64,000 nt of DNA from NCBI RefSeq assembly GCF_049898325.1, contig NZ_JAFCXL010000008.1, forward strand, positions 1-64,000. Reading direction: 5' to 3'. This document shows, piece after piece, positions 1 to 8,224 of the stretch (the first letter of the stretch is position 1; the number at the start of each line of letters is the position of its first letter). The position numbers were made by a program, and so were the translations under genes. The notes under the pieces were generated by a model. The model saw only the letters and a program-made list of their open reading frames with translations, searched no databases and was not told the DNA's origin. The stretch is from JAFCUW01 sp049898325. GTDB lineage: Bacteria; Pseudomonadota; Gammaproteobacteria; Burkholderiales; Burkholderiaceae_D.

Positions 1-90
1 GATACAAGCGCCGAAACGAGGGGTCGGACCCGGCGCTCGCCTCGAACCCATCGCGGGGTGGGCTTGGATGGTGCGTGCTTACGCTAATGG

Positions 91-113
91 GCTTTCACGG
101 TAACGGTGAAAGC
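91..113. repeat. Short inverted repeat (hairpin)
   Basis: An 8-bp perfect stem (GCTTTCAC / GTGAAAGC) surrounds a 7-nt loop. It lies just beyond the rhlE terminator and has no T-run on either side, so it is not a clear terminator itself. The first 90 bases of the window hold nothing else I recognise. Confidence 0.4.
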
Positions 114-116
114 GCC

Positions 117-154
117 AAAAAAAAATGGGGTCGGGCACCGTGTGCCTGACCCCA
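117..154 (-). terminator. Rho-independent terminator of rhlE, REP-like palindrome
   Basis: Read on the minus strand, a 13-bp stem with one G-T mismatch (GTGCCtGACCCCA against TGGGGTCgGGCAC, 126-154) is followed directly by nine T residues. This is a textbook intrinsic terminator about 40 bases past the rhlE stop. The GGGGTCaGGCAC core resembles repetitive extragenic palindromes seen in several betaproteobacterial genomes, so a mobile palindrome may have been taken into service as a terminator. Confidence 0.7.
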
Positions 155-196
155 TATTCGGTACTGCGCGCCCGAGTCTGTGCTCAGGCGTCCCGT

Positions 197-1642
197 TTAA
201 CGGCCGCGGCCGCCCGAGCGGTGCGGCGAAGCCGGACGGGCGCCGCCGGCGCCACCGCCGGTGGTGCCGCGTGGCTTGGCCGGACCACGGCCGCCGCCGA
301 CCTTGATGACCTGGCCGCCGCCACTGTTGGCGCCACCGCCGGCCGCACCGCCGCCGCCGCCGGAACGGGCGCCGCCGCCGCCGCCGGAGCGGGCACCGCC
401 ACCGCCGCCGCCGGAACGGCCACCGCCACCACCATTGCGGTGGCCTGGGTTGCCGCTACGCAGCTGGATCGCTTGCGGGCGCGCCGTCGGGTCCGGTTCA
501 AAACCGGCGATGACTTCGCGGGGCAGGGTCTGCTTGATGAGCTTTTCGATGTCTTTCAACATGTCGTGCTCATCCACGCACACCAGCGACACGGCTTCGC
601 CCGTGGCGCCGGCACGGCCGGTACGGCCGATACGGTGAACGTAATCTTCCGCAATGTTCGGCAGGTCGTAGTTGACCACGTGCGGCAACTGGTCGATGTC
701 GATACCGCGCGCGGCGATGTCGGTGGCGACCAGCACCTGCAGGGCGCCGTCCTTGAATTCGGACAGGGCCTTGGTACGCGCCGACTGGCTCTTGTTGCCG
801 TGGATCGCCATCGCGCCGATGCTGTCAGCGTTCAATTGCTCGACCAGTTTATTGGCGCCGTGCTTGGTGCGGGTAAATACCAGCACCTGCGTCCAGTTGT
901 TCGTCTTGATCAGGTGCGCCAGCATCGGGTGCTTCTTGTCGCGGTCGACGGGGTGGATTTTTTGCGAAATCACTTCCACCGTCGAATTGCGGCGCGCCAC
1001 TTCGATCATGGCCGGCTTGTTGAGCAGGCCATCGGCCAGCGCCTTGATCTCTTCCGAGAAGGTGGCCGAGAACAGCAGGTTCTGCCGTTTCGGTGGCAAC
1101 ACGGCCAGCACTTTCTTGATATCGCGGATAAAACCCATGTCGAGCATGCGGTCGGCTTCGTCGAGAATCAGGATTTCCACTTTCGACAGGTCGACCGTGC
1201 GTTGTTCCATGTGGTCGAGCAGGCGGCCCGGGGTGGCCACCAGGATGTCGACGCCGTGCTTCAACTGCTTGATTTGCGGGTTGATGCCCACGCCGCCGAA
1301 AATCACGGCCGAATTGAGCTGGGTGTACTTGCCATAGACGCGCACGCTTTCCTCGACCTGGGCCGCCAGTTCGCGGGTGGGGGTCAGGATCAGCGCGCGC
1401 ACCGAGCGCGGCGAGGTTTTCGAGGTGAGCGTGACGCCCACTTTGTCGGTCGACAGGCGGTGCAGGATGGGCAAGGTAAAGCCGGCCGTCTTGCCGGTGC
1501 CGGTCTGGGCGCCGGCCAGCAAGTCACCGCCTGCCAGCACGGCCGGAATGGCCTGGGTCTGGATCGGGGTAGGCACGGTGTAGCCGTGTTCGGTGACTGC
1601 ACGCACGATGGCGTCGGATAATCCGAGTTGGGAAAATGACAT
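197..1642 (-). CDS. rhlE: DEAD-box ATP-dependent RNA helicase RhlE
   Basis: This is a cytoplasmic ATP-dependent RNA helicase of the RhlE group, which remodels rRNA and mRNA structure and is often cold-related. It has 481 residues. All core motifs are visible: Walker A AQTGTGKT (45-52), PTRELA (about 88-93), DEAD (161-164), FSAT (191-194) and HRIGRTGR (336-343). After about residue 415 the tail is almost pure Gly with spaced Arg and Ser, an RGG-like RNA-binding tail. The ATG at 1642 was chosen because MSFSQLGLS is the family N-terminus; the frame stays open a further 44 codons upstream but that stretch has no family similarity. The gene follows suhB on the same strand after about 210 bases, enough for its own leader. 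Confidence 0.95.
   Translation of the reverse strand: MSFSQLGLSDAIVRAVTEHGYTVPTPIQTQAIPAVLAGGDLLAGAQTGTGKTAGFTLPILHRLSTDKVGVTLTSKTSPRSVRALILTPTRELAAQVEESVRVYGKYTQLNSAVIFGGVGINPQIKQLKHGVDILVATPGRLLDHMEQRTVDLSKVEILILDEADRMLDMGFIRDIKKVLAVLPPKRQNLLFSATFSEEIKALADGLLNKPAMIEVARRNSTVEVISQKIHPVDRDKKHPMLAHLIKTNNWTQVLVFTRTKHGANKLVEQLNADSIGAMAIHGNKSQSARTKALSEFKDGALQVLVATDIAARGIDIDQLPHVVNYDLPNIAEDYVHRIGRTGRAGATGEAVSLVCVDEHDMLKDIEKLIKQTLPREVIAGFEPDPTARPQAIQLRSGNPGHRNGGGGGRSGGGGGGARSGGGGGARSGGGGGAAGGGANSGGGQVIKVGGGRGPAKPRGTTGGGAGGARPASPHRSGGRGR
345..435 (-). repeat. GC-rich tandem repeat encoding the Gly/Arg tail of RhlE
   Basis: Imperfect repeats of about 27 bases encode successive Gly-Ala-Arg-Ser-Gly5 units. 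Repeats of this kind are prone to slippage, so tail length may vary between strains. Confidence 0.6.
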
Positions 1643-1853
1643 GATAACTTTATGGTATCGATCGGCCCATCGCCGCAAAGAAGGTATCTCGGGGCGCCAG
1701 TGGCAGGCAATCGGATTGGAAAACCAGGCGGCAGCACACTGGATCGGTGCCGCCTGGTGAAGTTCGGTGAGCAATGCCGGCAGGACTATGGCCTGCGCGG
1801 CGGGGCCGGCGGCGTGCCGGCCATCGTCATGCCCGTTCGTATTCTACGTCAGA

Positions 1854-2642
1854 TCAGGCGAACGCTGCCAGCAGGGGTACCATCTGGCCGAATACCTTCG
1901 GGCTGGCGGCAATGATGTCGCCCTTGTGCAGGTAGGCCGATTCGCCGCTGAACTCGCCGCAAATGCCGCCCGCTTCCGTCACCAGCAGCGCACCGGCGGC
2001 GATGTCCCACGGCTTGAGACCTTTTTCATAGAAGCCGTCGAGGCGACCGGCGGCCACGTTGGCCAGGTCCAGCGCCGCCGAGCCGCCATTGCGGATGGCC
2101 TGGCATTTTTCGCCCACCACCGCGTACATGCGCAGGTATTCGTCGAGCGCGCGGGGGCCGGCGCCGTGGCCGGACGCGAGCAGGGTGTTGGTCAGGCGGT
2201 CGTGCTTGGTGACGCGGATGCGCTTGTCGTTGAGGAAGGCGCCGCCGCCCTTGCTGGCGGTGAACAAATCGTTGCGCACGGGGTCATAGATGACGGCCTG
2301 GGTGATGATGCCGCGATGTTGCAGCGCGATGGAGACGCAGTAATTGGCGTAGCCGTGCATGAAATTGGTGGTGCCGTCGATCGGATCGATGATCCAGACA
2401 AACTCGCTCTCGTCGTTCAAATTCTTCGACGCACCGGACTCTTCGGCCAGAATGGCGTGGTCGGGATACGCTTTCAGCAATGTTTCCACAATGCTTTGCT
2501 CGGCTGCCTGATCGATGTCGGTGACAAAATCGTTGTGTTGTTTTTCAGTAATCACGATTTGCGCGGTATCGAACGAGGCGCGGGTGATCACGGTGGCGGC
2601 GCGGCGGGCGGCCTTGATGGCCGTGTTGAGCATTGGGTGCAT
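1854..2642 (-). CDS. suhB: Inositol-1-monophosphatase family protein SuhB
   Basis: A Mg-dependent phosphatase of the inositol monophosphatase family with 262 residues, the usual length. In Enterobacteria SuhB also joins the rRNA antitermination complex. Metal-binding motifs are present: E67/E68, DPIDGTTNF from residue 86, and WDIAAG at 212-217. It is divergent from trmJ across a 188-base promoter region and lies upstream of rhlE on the same strand. The suhB/trmJ divergent pair is common in Burkholderiales. The ATG at 2642 gives the normal family N-terminus. Confidence 0.95.
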   Translation of the reverse strand: MHPMLNTAIKAARRAATVITRASFDTAQIVITEKQHNDFVTDIDQAAEQSIVETLLKAYPDHAILAEESGASKNLNDESEFVWIIDPIDGTTNFMHGYANYCVSIALQHRGIITQAVIYDPVRNDLFTASKGGGAFLNDKRIRVTKHDRLTNTLLASGHGAGPRALDEYLRMYAVVGEKCQAIRNGGSAALDLANVAAGRLDGFYEKGLKPWDIAAGALLVTEAGGICGEFSGESAYLHKGDIIAASPKVFGQMVPLLAAFA

Positions 2643-2830
2643 TGTGAAAGCTTTCAGTAGTTGACGTCGCCAACGCTAACGCCTGCTGCGCCTCGCGGTG
2701 CAGTGAACGATAATGTGAGCGAGAATGAATTAAAGAGCGGGGCGGCGGCGAAATCGTTATGATCGCGGCCTGCAAAGCCAAGACATCCCAATCCCGAACT
2801 GCGCGGTTGCGCTATTTTAAATGAACCTGC

Positions 2831-3589
2831 ATGAACCTGCCTGAAAAAAACACGCCTGTTTTCAACCGCTTACGTTTCGTTCTCGTCGAAACTAGCCGCT
2901 CCGGCAACATTGGTGCGGTCGCCCGGGCCATGAAAACCATGGGCTTTAGCGACCTGGTGCTGGTCAATCCCCGCTTTGCCGACGCCCGCGAGGACCCGGA
3001 AGCGGTGGCCTTCGCCAGCGGCGCCCAGGATGTGCTCGACGGCGCCCGCATCGTGAGCGATATCGGCCAGGCCCTGGAAGGGTGCAATTTCGCCGCCGCC
3101 GTCTCGGCCCGCCTGCGCGAATTTTCGCCGCCCGTGTGGACCCCGCGCAGCTTTGCCGGCCACGTCCACGCGCACGGCGACCTGCGTGCGGCCATCGTGT
3201 TCGGCAACGAGCGCTTTGGCCTGCCCAACCAGATCGTCGAGCAGTGCAATGTGCTCATCAACATCCCCGCCAATCCCGCCTATTCCTCGCTCAACCTGGC
3301 GCAGGCGGCGCAGGTGCTGGCCTACGAAAGCCGCATGGCGGCCGAACCCGACGCGGCGCCGGCCGGGCCGGTGGGTTTTCACGGTGACGCCGCCAGCCTG
3401 GCGCAGATCGACGGCATGTACGCCCACCTCGAGCAGGCACTGGTGGCGATTGATTTTCTCGACGCCGACAATCCCAAGAAACTCATGCCCCGGCTCAAGC
3501 GCCTGTTCGCCCGCACCCAGCTGGAAACGGAGGAAGTCAATATCCTGCGCGGGATCGCCAACCACATCCTGAAGGCAGCGCGGCGCTGA
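2831..3589 (+). CDS. trmJ: tRNA (cytidine/uridine-2'-O-)-methyltransferase TrmJ
   Basis: SPOUT-class methyltransferase, expected to 2'-O-methylate position 32 of the tRNA anticodon loop using S-adenosylmethionine. It has 252 residues. The three knot motifs are present: N26-x-G with R33 nearby, the GNERFGL segment (125-131), and the PANPAYSSLN segment near 146-155. The C-terminal 80 residues form the usual helical extension. Another ATG ten bases upstream (2821) runs into a stop after seven codons, so 2831 is the start. It is divergent from suhB. Confidence 0.93.
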   Translation: MNLPEKNTPVFNRLRFVLVETSRSGNIGAVARAMKTMGFSDLVLVNPRFADAREDPEAVAFASGAQDVLDGARIVSDIGQALEGCNFAAAVSARLREFSPPVWTPRSFAGHVHAHGDLRAAIVFGNERFGLPNQIVEQCNVLINIPANPAYSSLNLAQAAQVLAYESRMAAEPDAAPAGPVGFHGDAASLAQIDGMYAHLEQALVAIDFLDADNPKKLMPRLKRLFARTQLETEEVNILRGIANHILKAARR

Positions 3590-3697
3590 GCCGACCTGCG
3601 CCGATCGCATAAATAGAGGGTCCGCTCTAGTCCTTCCTCGCCCGCTCGCCCGCGCCGCGGCCTTGACGTACACTGGCCGCCACCGACGGAGACGCCC

Positions 3698-4204
3698 ATG
3701 GCAGTATCGCGCAGGACTTTTCTCACCACCGGCGGCCTGGCCGCGCTGGCGCTGGCCGTCTGCGGCGGCGCCTACCGCTACCACCAGCGGGCGCCGGCGC
3801 CGTTCGTGGCGGGCGCGTCCGCCCGCGCCATCCTCGACGCCATCATTCCCGCCATGCTGGCCGGCGCCCTGACCGAGCGCGCGCAAATCGCCCCCACCCG
3901 GGCGCGCGTGCTGCAGGCCATCGCCGGCCTGCCCTTGTCGGCCCAGCAGGAAATCGACGGCCTGTTCACCTTGCTGGCGCTGGGCCCCGTGCGGCGCCTG
4001 CTGGCCGGCGTGCCAGCGGACTGGGACGCGGCCAGCCCCGCCCAGGTGGCCGCCTTCCTGCAAAGCTGGCGCCTGCACCGTTTCGCCGATCTGCAGGTCG
4101 CCTACGCCGCCTTGCACGACCTGATCCTGGGTGCCTGGTATGCCGATCCGTCGAGCTGGGCGGCGATCGGCTACCCGGGCCCGCTGGCGGCGCTGAGCCA
4201 ATGA
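3698..4204 (+). CDS. Tat-signal small (hitch-hiker) subunit of a membrane FAD dehydrogenase
   Basis: 168 residues starting with a twin-arginine signal (SRRTFL, then a hydrophobic stretch to about residue 23). The rest looks like the gamma or subunit-3 family of gluconate and glucose dehydrogenases, which folds with the flavoprotein and carries it through the Tat system to the periplasm. It overlaps the flavoprotein gene by four bases (ATGA, 4201-4204), so the two are translationally coupled. As I recall, the Burkholderia FAD-glucose dehydrogenase gamma subunit has about the same length. Assignment rests on the Tat signal, size and context rather than on a strong motif. Confidence 0.75.
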   Translation: MAVSRRTFLTTGGLAALALAVCGGAYRYHQRAPAPFVAGASARAILDAIIPAMLAGALTERAQIAPTRARVLQAIAGLPLSAQQEIDGLFTLLALGPVRRLLAGVPADWDAASPAQVAAFLQSWRLHRFADLQVAYAALHDLILGAWYADPSSWAAIGYPGPLAALSQ

Positions 4205-5796
4205 GCCCCATCGACGACCCCATCGCCGACGGCCTGGCGCGCGGCTGGCGCGTGATCGACGGCAGCAGCCTGGCCGCTGCGCGCCGCTTTGACGCCGACG
4301 TCGTCATCATCGGCAGCGGCGCCGGCGGCGGCGTCAGCGCCGAGATCCTCACCCGCGCCGGCCTGTCCGTGCTGATCGTCGAGGAGGGCGCCCTGAAGTC
4401 CTCGCGCCACTTCAAGATGCGCGAGGCCGATGCCTATCCCCAGCTGTACCAGGAATCGGCGGCGCGCAAGACGGCCGACAAGGCCATCAATATTTTGCAG
4501 GGACGCACGGTCGGCGGCTCCACCACCGTCAACTGGACGTCCAGCTTTCGCACGCCGCCCGCCACGCTGGCCGTGTGGCGCCAGCGCTTCGGCCTGGCCG
4601 ACTATTCGCCCGAGGCGCTGGCGCCCTGGTTCGCGCAGATGGAAGAGCGGCTGGGCATCGCCCCCTGGCTGACGCCGCCCAACGAAAACAACGACCTGCT
4701 CGCGCGCGGCGCACGCGTGCTGGGCATTCCCACCGCCTCGATCAAGCGCAATGTGCGCGGCTGCTGGAACCTGGGCTACTGCGGCATGGGCTGCCCCACC
4801 AACGCCAAGCAGTCGATGCTGGTGACGACGATCCCCGCCGCCCTCGACGGCGGCGCCAGCCTGCTCACGCGGGTGCGCGCCGAGCGGCTGGTGTTCAAGG
4901 GCGGCGCGGTCGATCATGTGCTGTGCAGCGCCCTGCACGCGGACGGCCTGGCGCCGTCGGGCGTGACGGTGACGATCCGCGCCCGCCATTACGTGCTCGC
5001 CGGCGGCGCCATCAACGGCCCCGCGCTGCTGCTGCGCTCGGAGGCGCCCGATCCCCATCAACTGCTGGGCCGGCGCACCTTCCTGCACCCGACCGTGATC
5101 TCGGCGGCGCTGTTCGAGCAGCGCGTCGACGCCTACGCGGGCGCCCCGCAAACGATTTATTCCGACCATTTTCTGCAAGCCGACCCCGTCACCGGGCCGA
5201 TCGGCTACAAGCTCGAAGCGCCGCCCCTGCACCCGGTGCTGATGGCCACCACCTTCGCCGGCTTTGGCGCCGATCACGCCGCCGCCGCCCGCCAGTTCCC
5301 CCACCAGCAAGCCTTGCTGGCGCTATTGCGCGATGGCTTTCACGACGATTCGCCGGGCGGCACCGTGCGCCTGCAGAAAGACGGCGCGGCGCTGCTCGAC
5401 TACCGCCTCACCGGCTACATGTGGGACGGCGTGCGGCGTGCCTACCTGACGATGGCCGAGATCCAGTTCGCCGCCGGCGCCCGCCAGGTCAAGCCGATCC
5501 ACGAAAACGCCGCCCTGTACACCAGCTGGGCGGCGGCGAAAAGCGCCATCGGCACGCTCGACTACCAGCCCCACCTGGCCCGGGTGGTGTCGGCGCACGT
5601 GATGGGCGGCTGCGCGATGGCGGGCGACGCCCGCCTGGGCCTGGTGACGCCGGACGGGCGCTACCGCCAGGTGGCCAACCTGTCGGTGCACGACGGCTCG
5701 CTGTTCCCCACCGCGGTGGGCGCCAATCCGCAGTTGTCCATTTACGCCGTCGCGGCGCGGCTGGCGAGCGCGCTGGCGCGCGACCTGGCGGCATGA
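4201..5796 (+). CDS. GMC-family FAD dehydrogenase with C-x5-C-x3-C cluster motif
   Basis: GMC flavoprotein of 531 residues. The FAD dinucleotide fold is GSGAGGG from about residue 38, the second FAD motif GGSTTVNW is near 105-112, and the probable catalytic pair is H466 (AHVMGGC) and N509 (GANPQLS). Cysteines C188, C194 and C198 form a C-x5-C-x3-C pattern, matching the [3Fe-4S] ligand pattern described for bacterial FAD-glucose dehydrogenase alpha subunits. That favours a respiratory dehydrogenase over an oxygen-using oxidase. It has no signal peptide; export would depend on the Tat small subunit that overlaps it upstream. No cytochrome subunit is adjacent. The substrate (sugar or long-chain alcohol) cannot be read from sequence. 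Confidence 0.85.
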   Translation: MSPIDDPIADGLARGWRVIDGSSLAAARRFDADVVIIGSGAGGGVSAEILTRAGLSVLIVEEGALKSSRHFKMREADAYPQLYQESAARKTADKAINILQGRTVGGSTTVNWTSSFRTPPATLAVWRQRFGLADYSPEALAPWFAQMEERLGIAPWLTPPNENNDLLARGARVLGIPTASIKRNVRGCWNLGYCGMGCPTNAKQSMLVTTIPAALDGGASLLTRVRAERLVFKGGAVDHVLCSALHADGLAPSGVTVTIRARHYVLAGGAINGPALLLRSEAPDPHQLLGRRTFLHPTVISAALFEQRVDAYAGAPQTIYSDHFLQADPVTGPIGYKLEAPPLHPVLMATTFAGFGADHAAAARQFPHQQALLALLRDGFHDDSPGGTVRLQKDGAALLDYRLTGYMWDGVRRAYLTMAEIQFAAGARQVKPIHENAALYTSWAAAKSAIGTLDYQPHLARVVSAHVMGGCAMAGDARLGLVTPDGRYRQVANLSVHDGSLFPTAVGANPQLSIYAVAARLASALARDLAA

Positions 5797-6761
5797 ACAG
5801 CGTGCGTCGCATGCTGGGGCTGTTGCTGGCGGCGCAGCTGGTGGCGCTGCTGGCAGTGGCCGCGCTGTTGCAGGTGTACCGGGGCTGGGGCTGGCCGCTG
5901 GCACTGCTGGCCGGCGCCGGCGCGCTGCTGCTGGTGCGCGCGCTCATCTGCACCAACAATTTTGTGCTCAGCGCCAGCGCGGCCAGTCCCACCCCTGCCG
6001 CCTTGCGCCCCGGCCTGGCCGGCTGGGTGCGCCTGTGGGGCGAGGAGTTCGCCGCCAGCATGCTGCAATCGTGCTGGTATGGCCCATGCGGCGCGCCGCG
6101 CCAGGCGCTCTACTACAACCATGCCACGCCGGTGCTGCTGTTGCACGGCTACGGCTGCAACAGCGGCTACTGGCGCCAGCTCGCGCGCCGCCTCGACGCT
6201 GCGCGCGTCAGCCACGCCAGCGTCGACCTGGCGCCCGTCACCGGCGCCATCGACGACTACGTGCCGCAGGTCGAGCGCGCCGTCGCCGCCCTGTGCGCCG
6301 CGACCGGCGCCGCCCGTGTCGCCATCGTCGCTCACAGCATGGGCGGGCTGGTGGCGCGCGCCTGGTTGCGCCGCCACGGCAGCGGCCGGCTCGCGCGGCT
6401 GATCACGCTGGGCTCGCCCCATCACGGCACGGTGCTGGCCCAGTTCGGCGTCGGCGCCAACGCCGCGCAGATGCGCCGTTCGCGCGCCGGCCAGGCCAGC
6501 GCCTGGCTGCGCGACCTGGACGCCGGGGAAACGCCGGCCACGCGCGCCCTGATCACCTCGATCTACACCTGCCAGGACAATATCGTCGCGCCGCAGGACT
6601 CAAGTTGCCTGGACGGCGCCCGCCAGATCGCCGTCGGCGGTGTCGGCCACGTGGCGCTGGGCCGCAACGAGCGCGTGCTGGCGCTGGTGCTGGCCGAGCT
6701 GGCGGCGCTGGAACACGGCGCGCCGCCGTCGGCGTGGACAGGAGCGCCGGCTTGCGGGTAA
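5793..6761 (+). CDS. Membrane-anchored alpha/beta hydrolase, lipase-like
   Basis: 322 residues. Two predicted N-terminal membrane helices (about 7-27 and 34-52) precede an alpha/beta hydrolase domain. PVLLLHGYG (113-121) is the oxyanion strand-turn and AHSMGG (180-185) carries the nucleophile S182. A likely acid (QDNIVAP, near 266) and His (GGVGHVAL, near 290) follow. This resembles EstA/LipA-type triacylglycerol lipases. The start ATG sits in an ATGA overlap with the flavoprotein gene, so the three genes from 3698 form one coupled operon. A hydrolase that releases an alcohol next to an alcohol or sugar dehydrogenase suggests sequential action, which is an inference. Confidence 0.8.
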   Translation: MNSVRRMLGLLLAAQLVALLAVAALLQVYRGWGWPLALLAGAGALLLVRALICTNNFVLSASAASPTPAALRPGLAGWVRLWGEEFAASMLQSCWYGPCGAPRQALYYNHATPVLLLHGYGCNSGYWRQLARRLDAARVSHASVDLAPVTGAIDDYVPQVERAVAALCAATGAARVAIVAHSMGGLVARAWLRRHGSGRLARLITLGSPHHGTVLAQFGVGANAAQMRRSRAGQASAWLRDLDAGETPATRALITSIYTCQDNIVAPQDSSCLDGARQIAVGGVGHVALGRNERVLALVLAELAALEHGAPPSAWTGAPACG

Positions 6762-6818
6762 GCTGGCGCCCTGAAGTCGCATTCTTTTTTCTTGTTTCGC
6801 TAAGTTCGGACGATTCCC

Positions 6819-7598
6819 GTGGGCGCTCGCATCCTCATCATTGAAGACAATCCCACCAACATGGAGTTGATGGCCTACCTGCTGACGGCGTTCGGCCACA
6901 CGCCCCTGTGCGCCTTCGACGGCGACGTCGGCGTGCAAATGGCGCGCGAACACCAGCCGGCGCTGATCCTGTGCGACGTGCACCTGCCCAAGCTCGACGG
7001 CTACGGCGTCGTCGCCGCCCTCAAGGCCGATCCGGCGCTGGCCGCCATTCCCGTGCTGGCGGTGACGGCGCTGGCGATGGTGGGCGACCGCGAGCGCTTG
7101 CTGGGCGCCGGTTTCAATGGCTATGTCGCCAAGCCCATCGAGCCGGAACAGTTCGTCGGCGAGCTCGAGTCGTTCCTGGCGGCGGCCACGCCCCGCCTGG
7201 CGGCGCAAAAGACCCTGCTCATCGTCGACGACGACCCCTTCATGCGCGCACTGCTGTGCGATATTTTTGCGCCGCAATCGTATCGCCTCGCCACCGCCGG
7301 CAGCGCCGCCGAGGCCATCGAACGGCTCGGCCGCGGCGACGTGCAGGTCATCGTCTGCGACCAGTGCATGCCGCTGGCGACGGGCACCGCCTTGTTCGAA
7401 ACGGCGCGCCAGCTGGCGCCGTCCTGCTACCGCATCATGCTCACCGCGATGGCGTCCACCGATGCCGTGCGCCTGGCCGAGCAGCGCGGCGACATCGACC
7501 GCACGATCGCCAAGCCCTTCGACGGCGCCGCGCTGCTGGCGGCGGTGGCGGACGGCTTTCGCATAGAGGCGGTGCGACAGCAGGCGGCGGGAAGATAA
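6819..7598 (+). CDS. Double-receiver response regulator without output domain
   Basis: 259 residues made of two CheY-like receivers. In the first, IIEDN holds the acidic pocket, D53 is the phospho-acceptor and K105 the conserved Lys. In the second, IVDDD is the pocket, D181 the acceptor and AKP the Lys motif near 238. No output domain follows, so it probably works by protein-protein contact or as a phosphate sink. The start is GTG at 6819; the first ATG inside would remove the first beta strand. A phasin gene follows after 65 bases. Confidence 0.85.
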   Translation: MGARILIIEDNPTNMELMAYLLTAFGHTPLCAFDGDVGVQMAREHQPALILCDVHLPKLDGYGVVAALKADPALAAIPVLAVTALAMVGDRERLLGAGFNGYVAKPIEPEQFVGELESFLAAATPRLAAQKTLLIVDDDPFMRALLCDIFAPQSYRLATAGSAAEAIERLGRGDVQVIVCDQCMPLATGTALFETARQLAPSCYRIMLTAMASTDAVRLAEQRGDIDRTIAKPFDGAALLAAVADGFRIEAVRQQAAGR

Positions 7599-7663
7599 AG
7601 CGGCGAACCATCTGCGCCAGCCGCCCCGCGGCTGGCGCCATCCCCATTATTACAGGAGCCGAC

Positions 7664-8140
7664 ATGGCCAAGAAACTCACCGATACCGTCAACGACCACG
7701 ACCAGCAACTGGCGCAGGCGGTACGCACGTCCGCGCAGCAGATCTGGCAAGCCGGCCTGGGCGCTTTTTTCAAGGCGCAGGAAGAAGAACAGGCCGCTGG
7801 CGGCAAGGCTGCCGGCGACGGGGGCGAACAGGCCTTTCAGCGGCTGGTCGAGGAGGGCAGCGTGCTGCAGCAACGGGTGCGCGCCACTGCCGACGCCGAT
7901 CAGCCGGCCGCCCGGCACGACGCTGAAGGCGACGCCGACGCCGACGCCGGCACGGGCGCGCGCTCGTGGGACAAGCTCGAGCAGGTGTTCGAAGACCGCG
8001 TGGTGCGCGCGCTGGGCGCCATCGGCGTGCCCAGCAAGCGCGATGTCGACGGTTTGCGCCAGCTGATCGCCCGCCTCGCCGAGCAGGTAGCGCGCCTGCA
8101 GGCGCAGCTTGACGGCGCTGGCGCCGGCAAGGACGGCTGA
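7664..8140 (+). CDS. Phasin-family (polyhydroxyalkanoate granule-associated) protein
   Basis: 158 residues, rich in Ala, Gln and Glu. The N-terminal helix (QIWQAGLGAFFKAQEE) and the C-terminal helical segment with heptad-like Leu (about 120-150) match the PhaI/PhaF-type phasin family that coats polyhydroxyalkanoate granules. A variable Asp/Ala-rich linker lies between. AGGAG sits just upstream of the ATG. A short GC hairpin without T-run (8155-8174) follows the stop. Confidence 0.75.
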   Translation: MAKKLTDTVNDHDQQLAQAVRTSAQQIWQAGLGAFFKAQEEEQAAGGKAAGDGGEQAFQRLVEEGSVLQQRVRATADADQPAARHDAEGDADADAGTGARSWDKLEQVFEDRVVRALGAIGVPSKRDVDGLRQLIARLAEQVARLQAQLDGAGAGKDG

Positions 8141-8224
8141 TCGGGGCCCTTCTGCGGGGCGCGCGCTCGCCCCGGCCGTAGCCATGGTGTATGCTTGAGG
8201 CAGAATCAACCCACGCCTCCCGCC

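Noticed and set aside
125..1621. Long plus-strand open frame opposite rhlE
   Set aside because: It is the mirror of a clearly coding DEAD-box gene; GC-rich third positions keep antisense frames open. The protein is Ala/Gly/His-rich with no domain.
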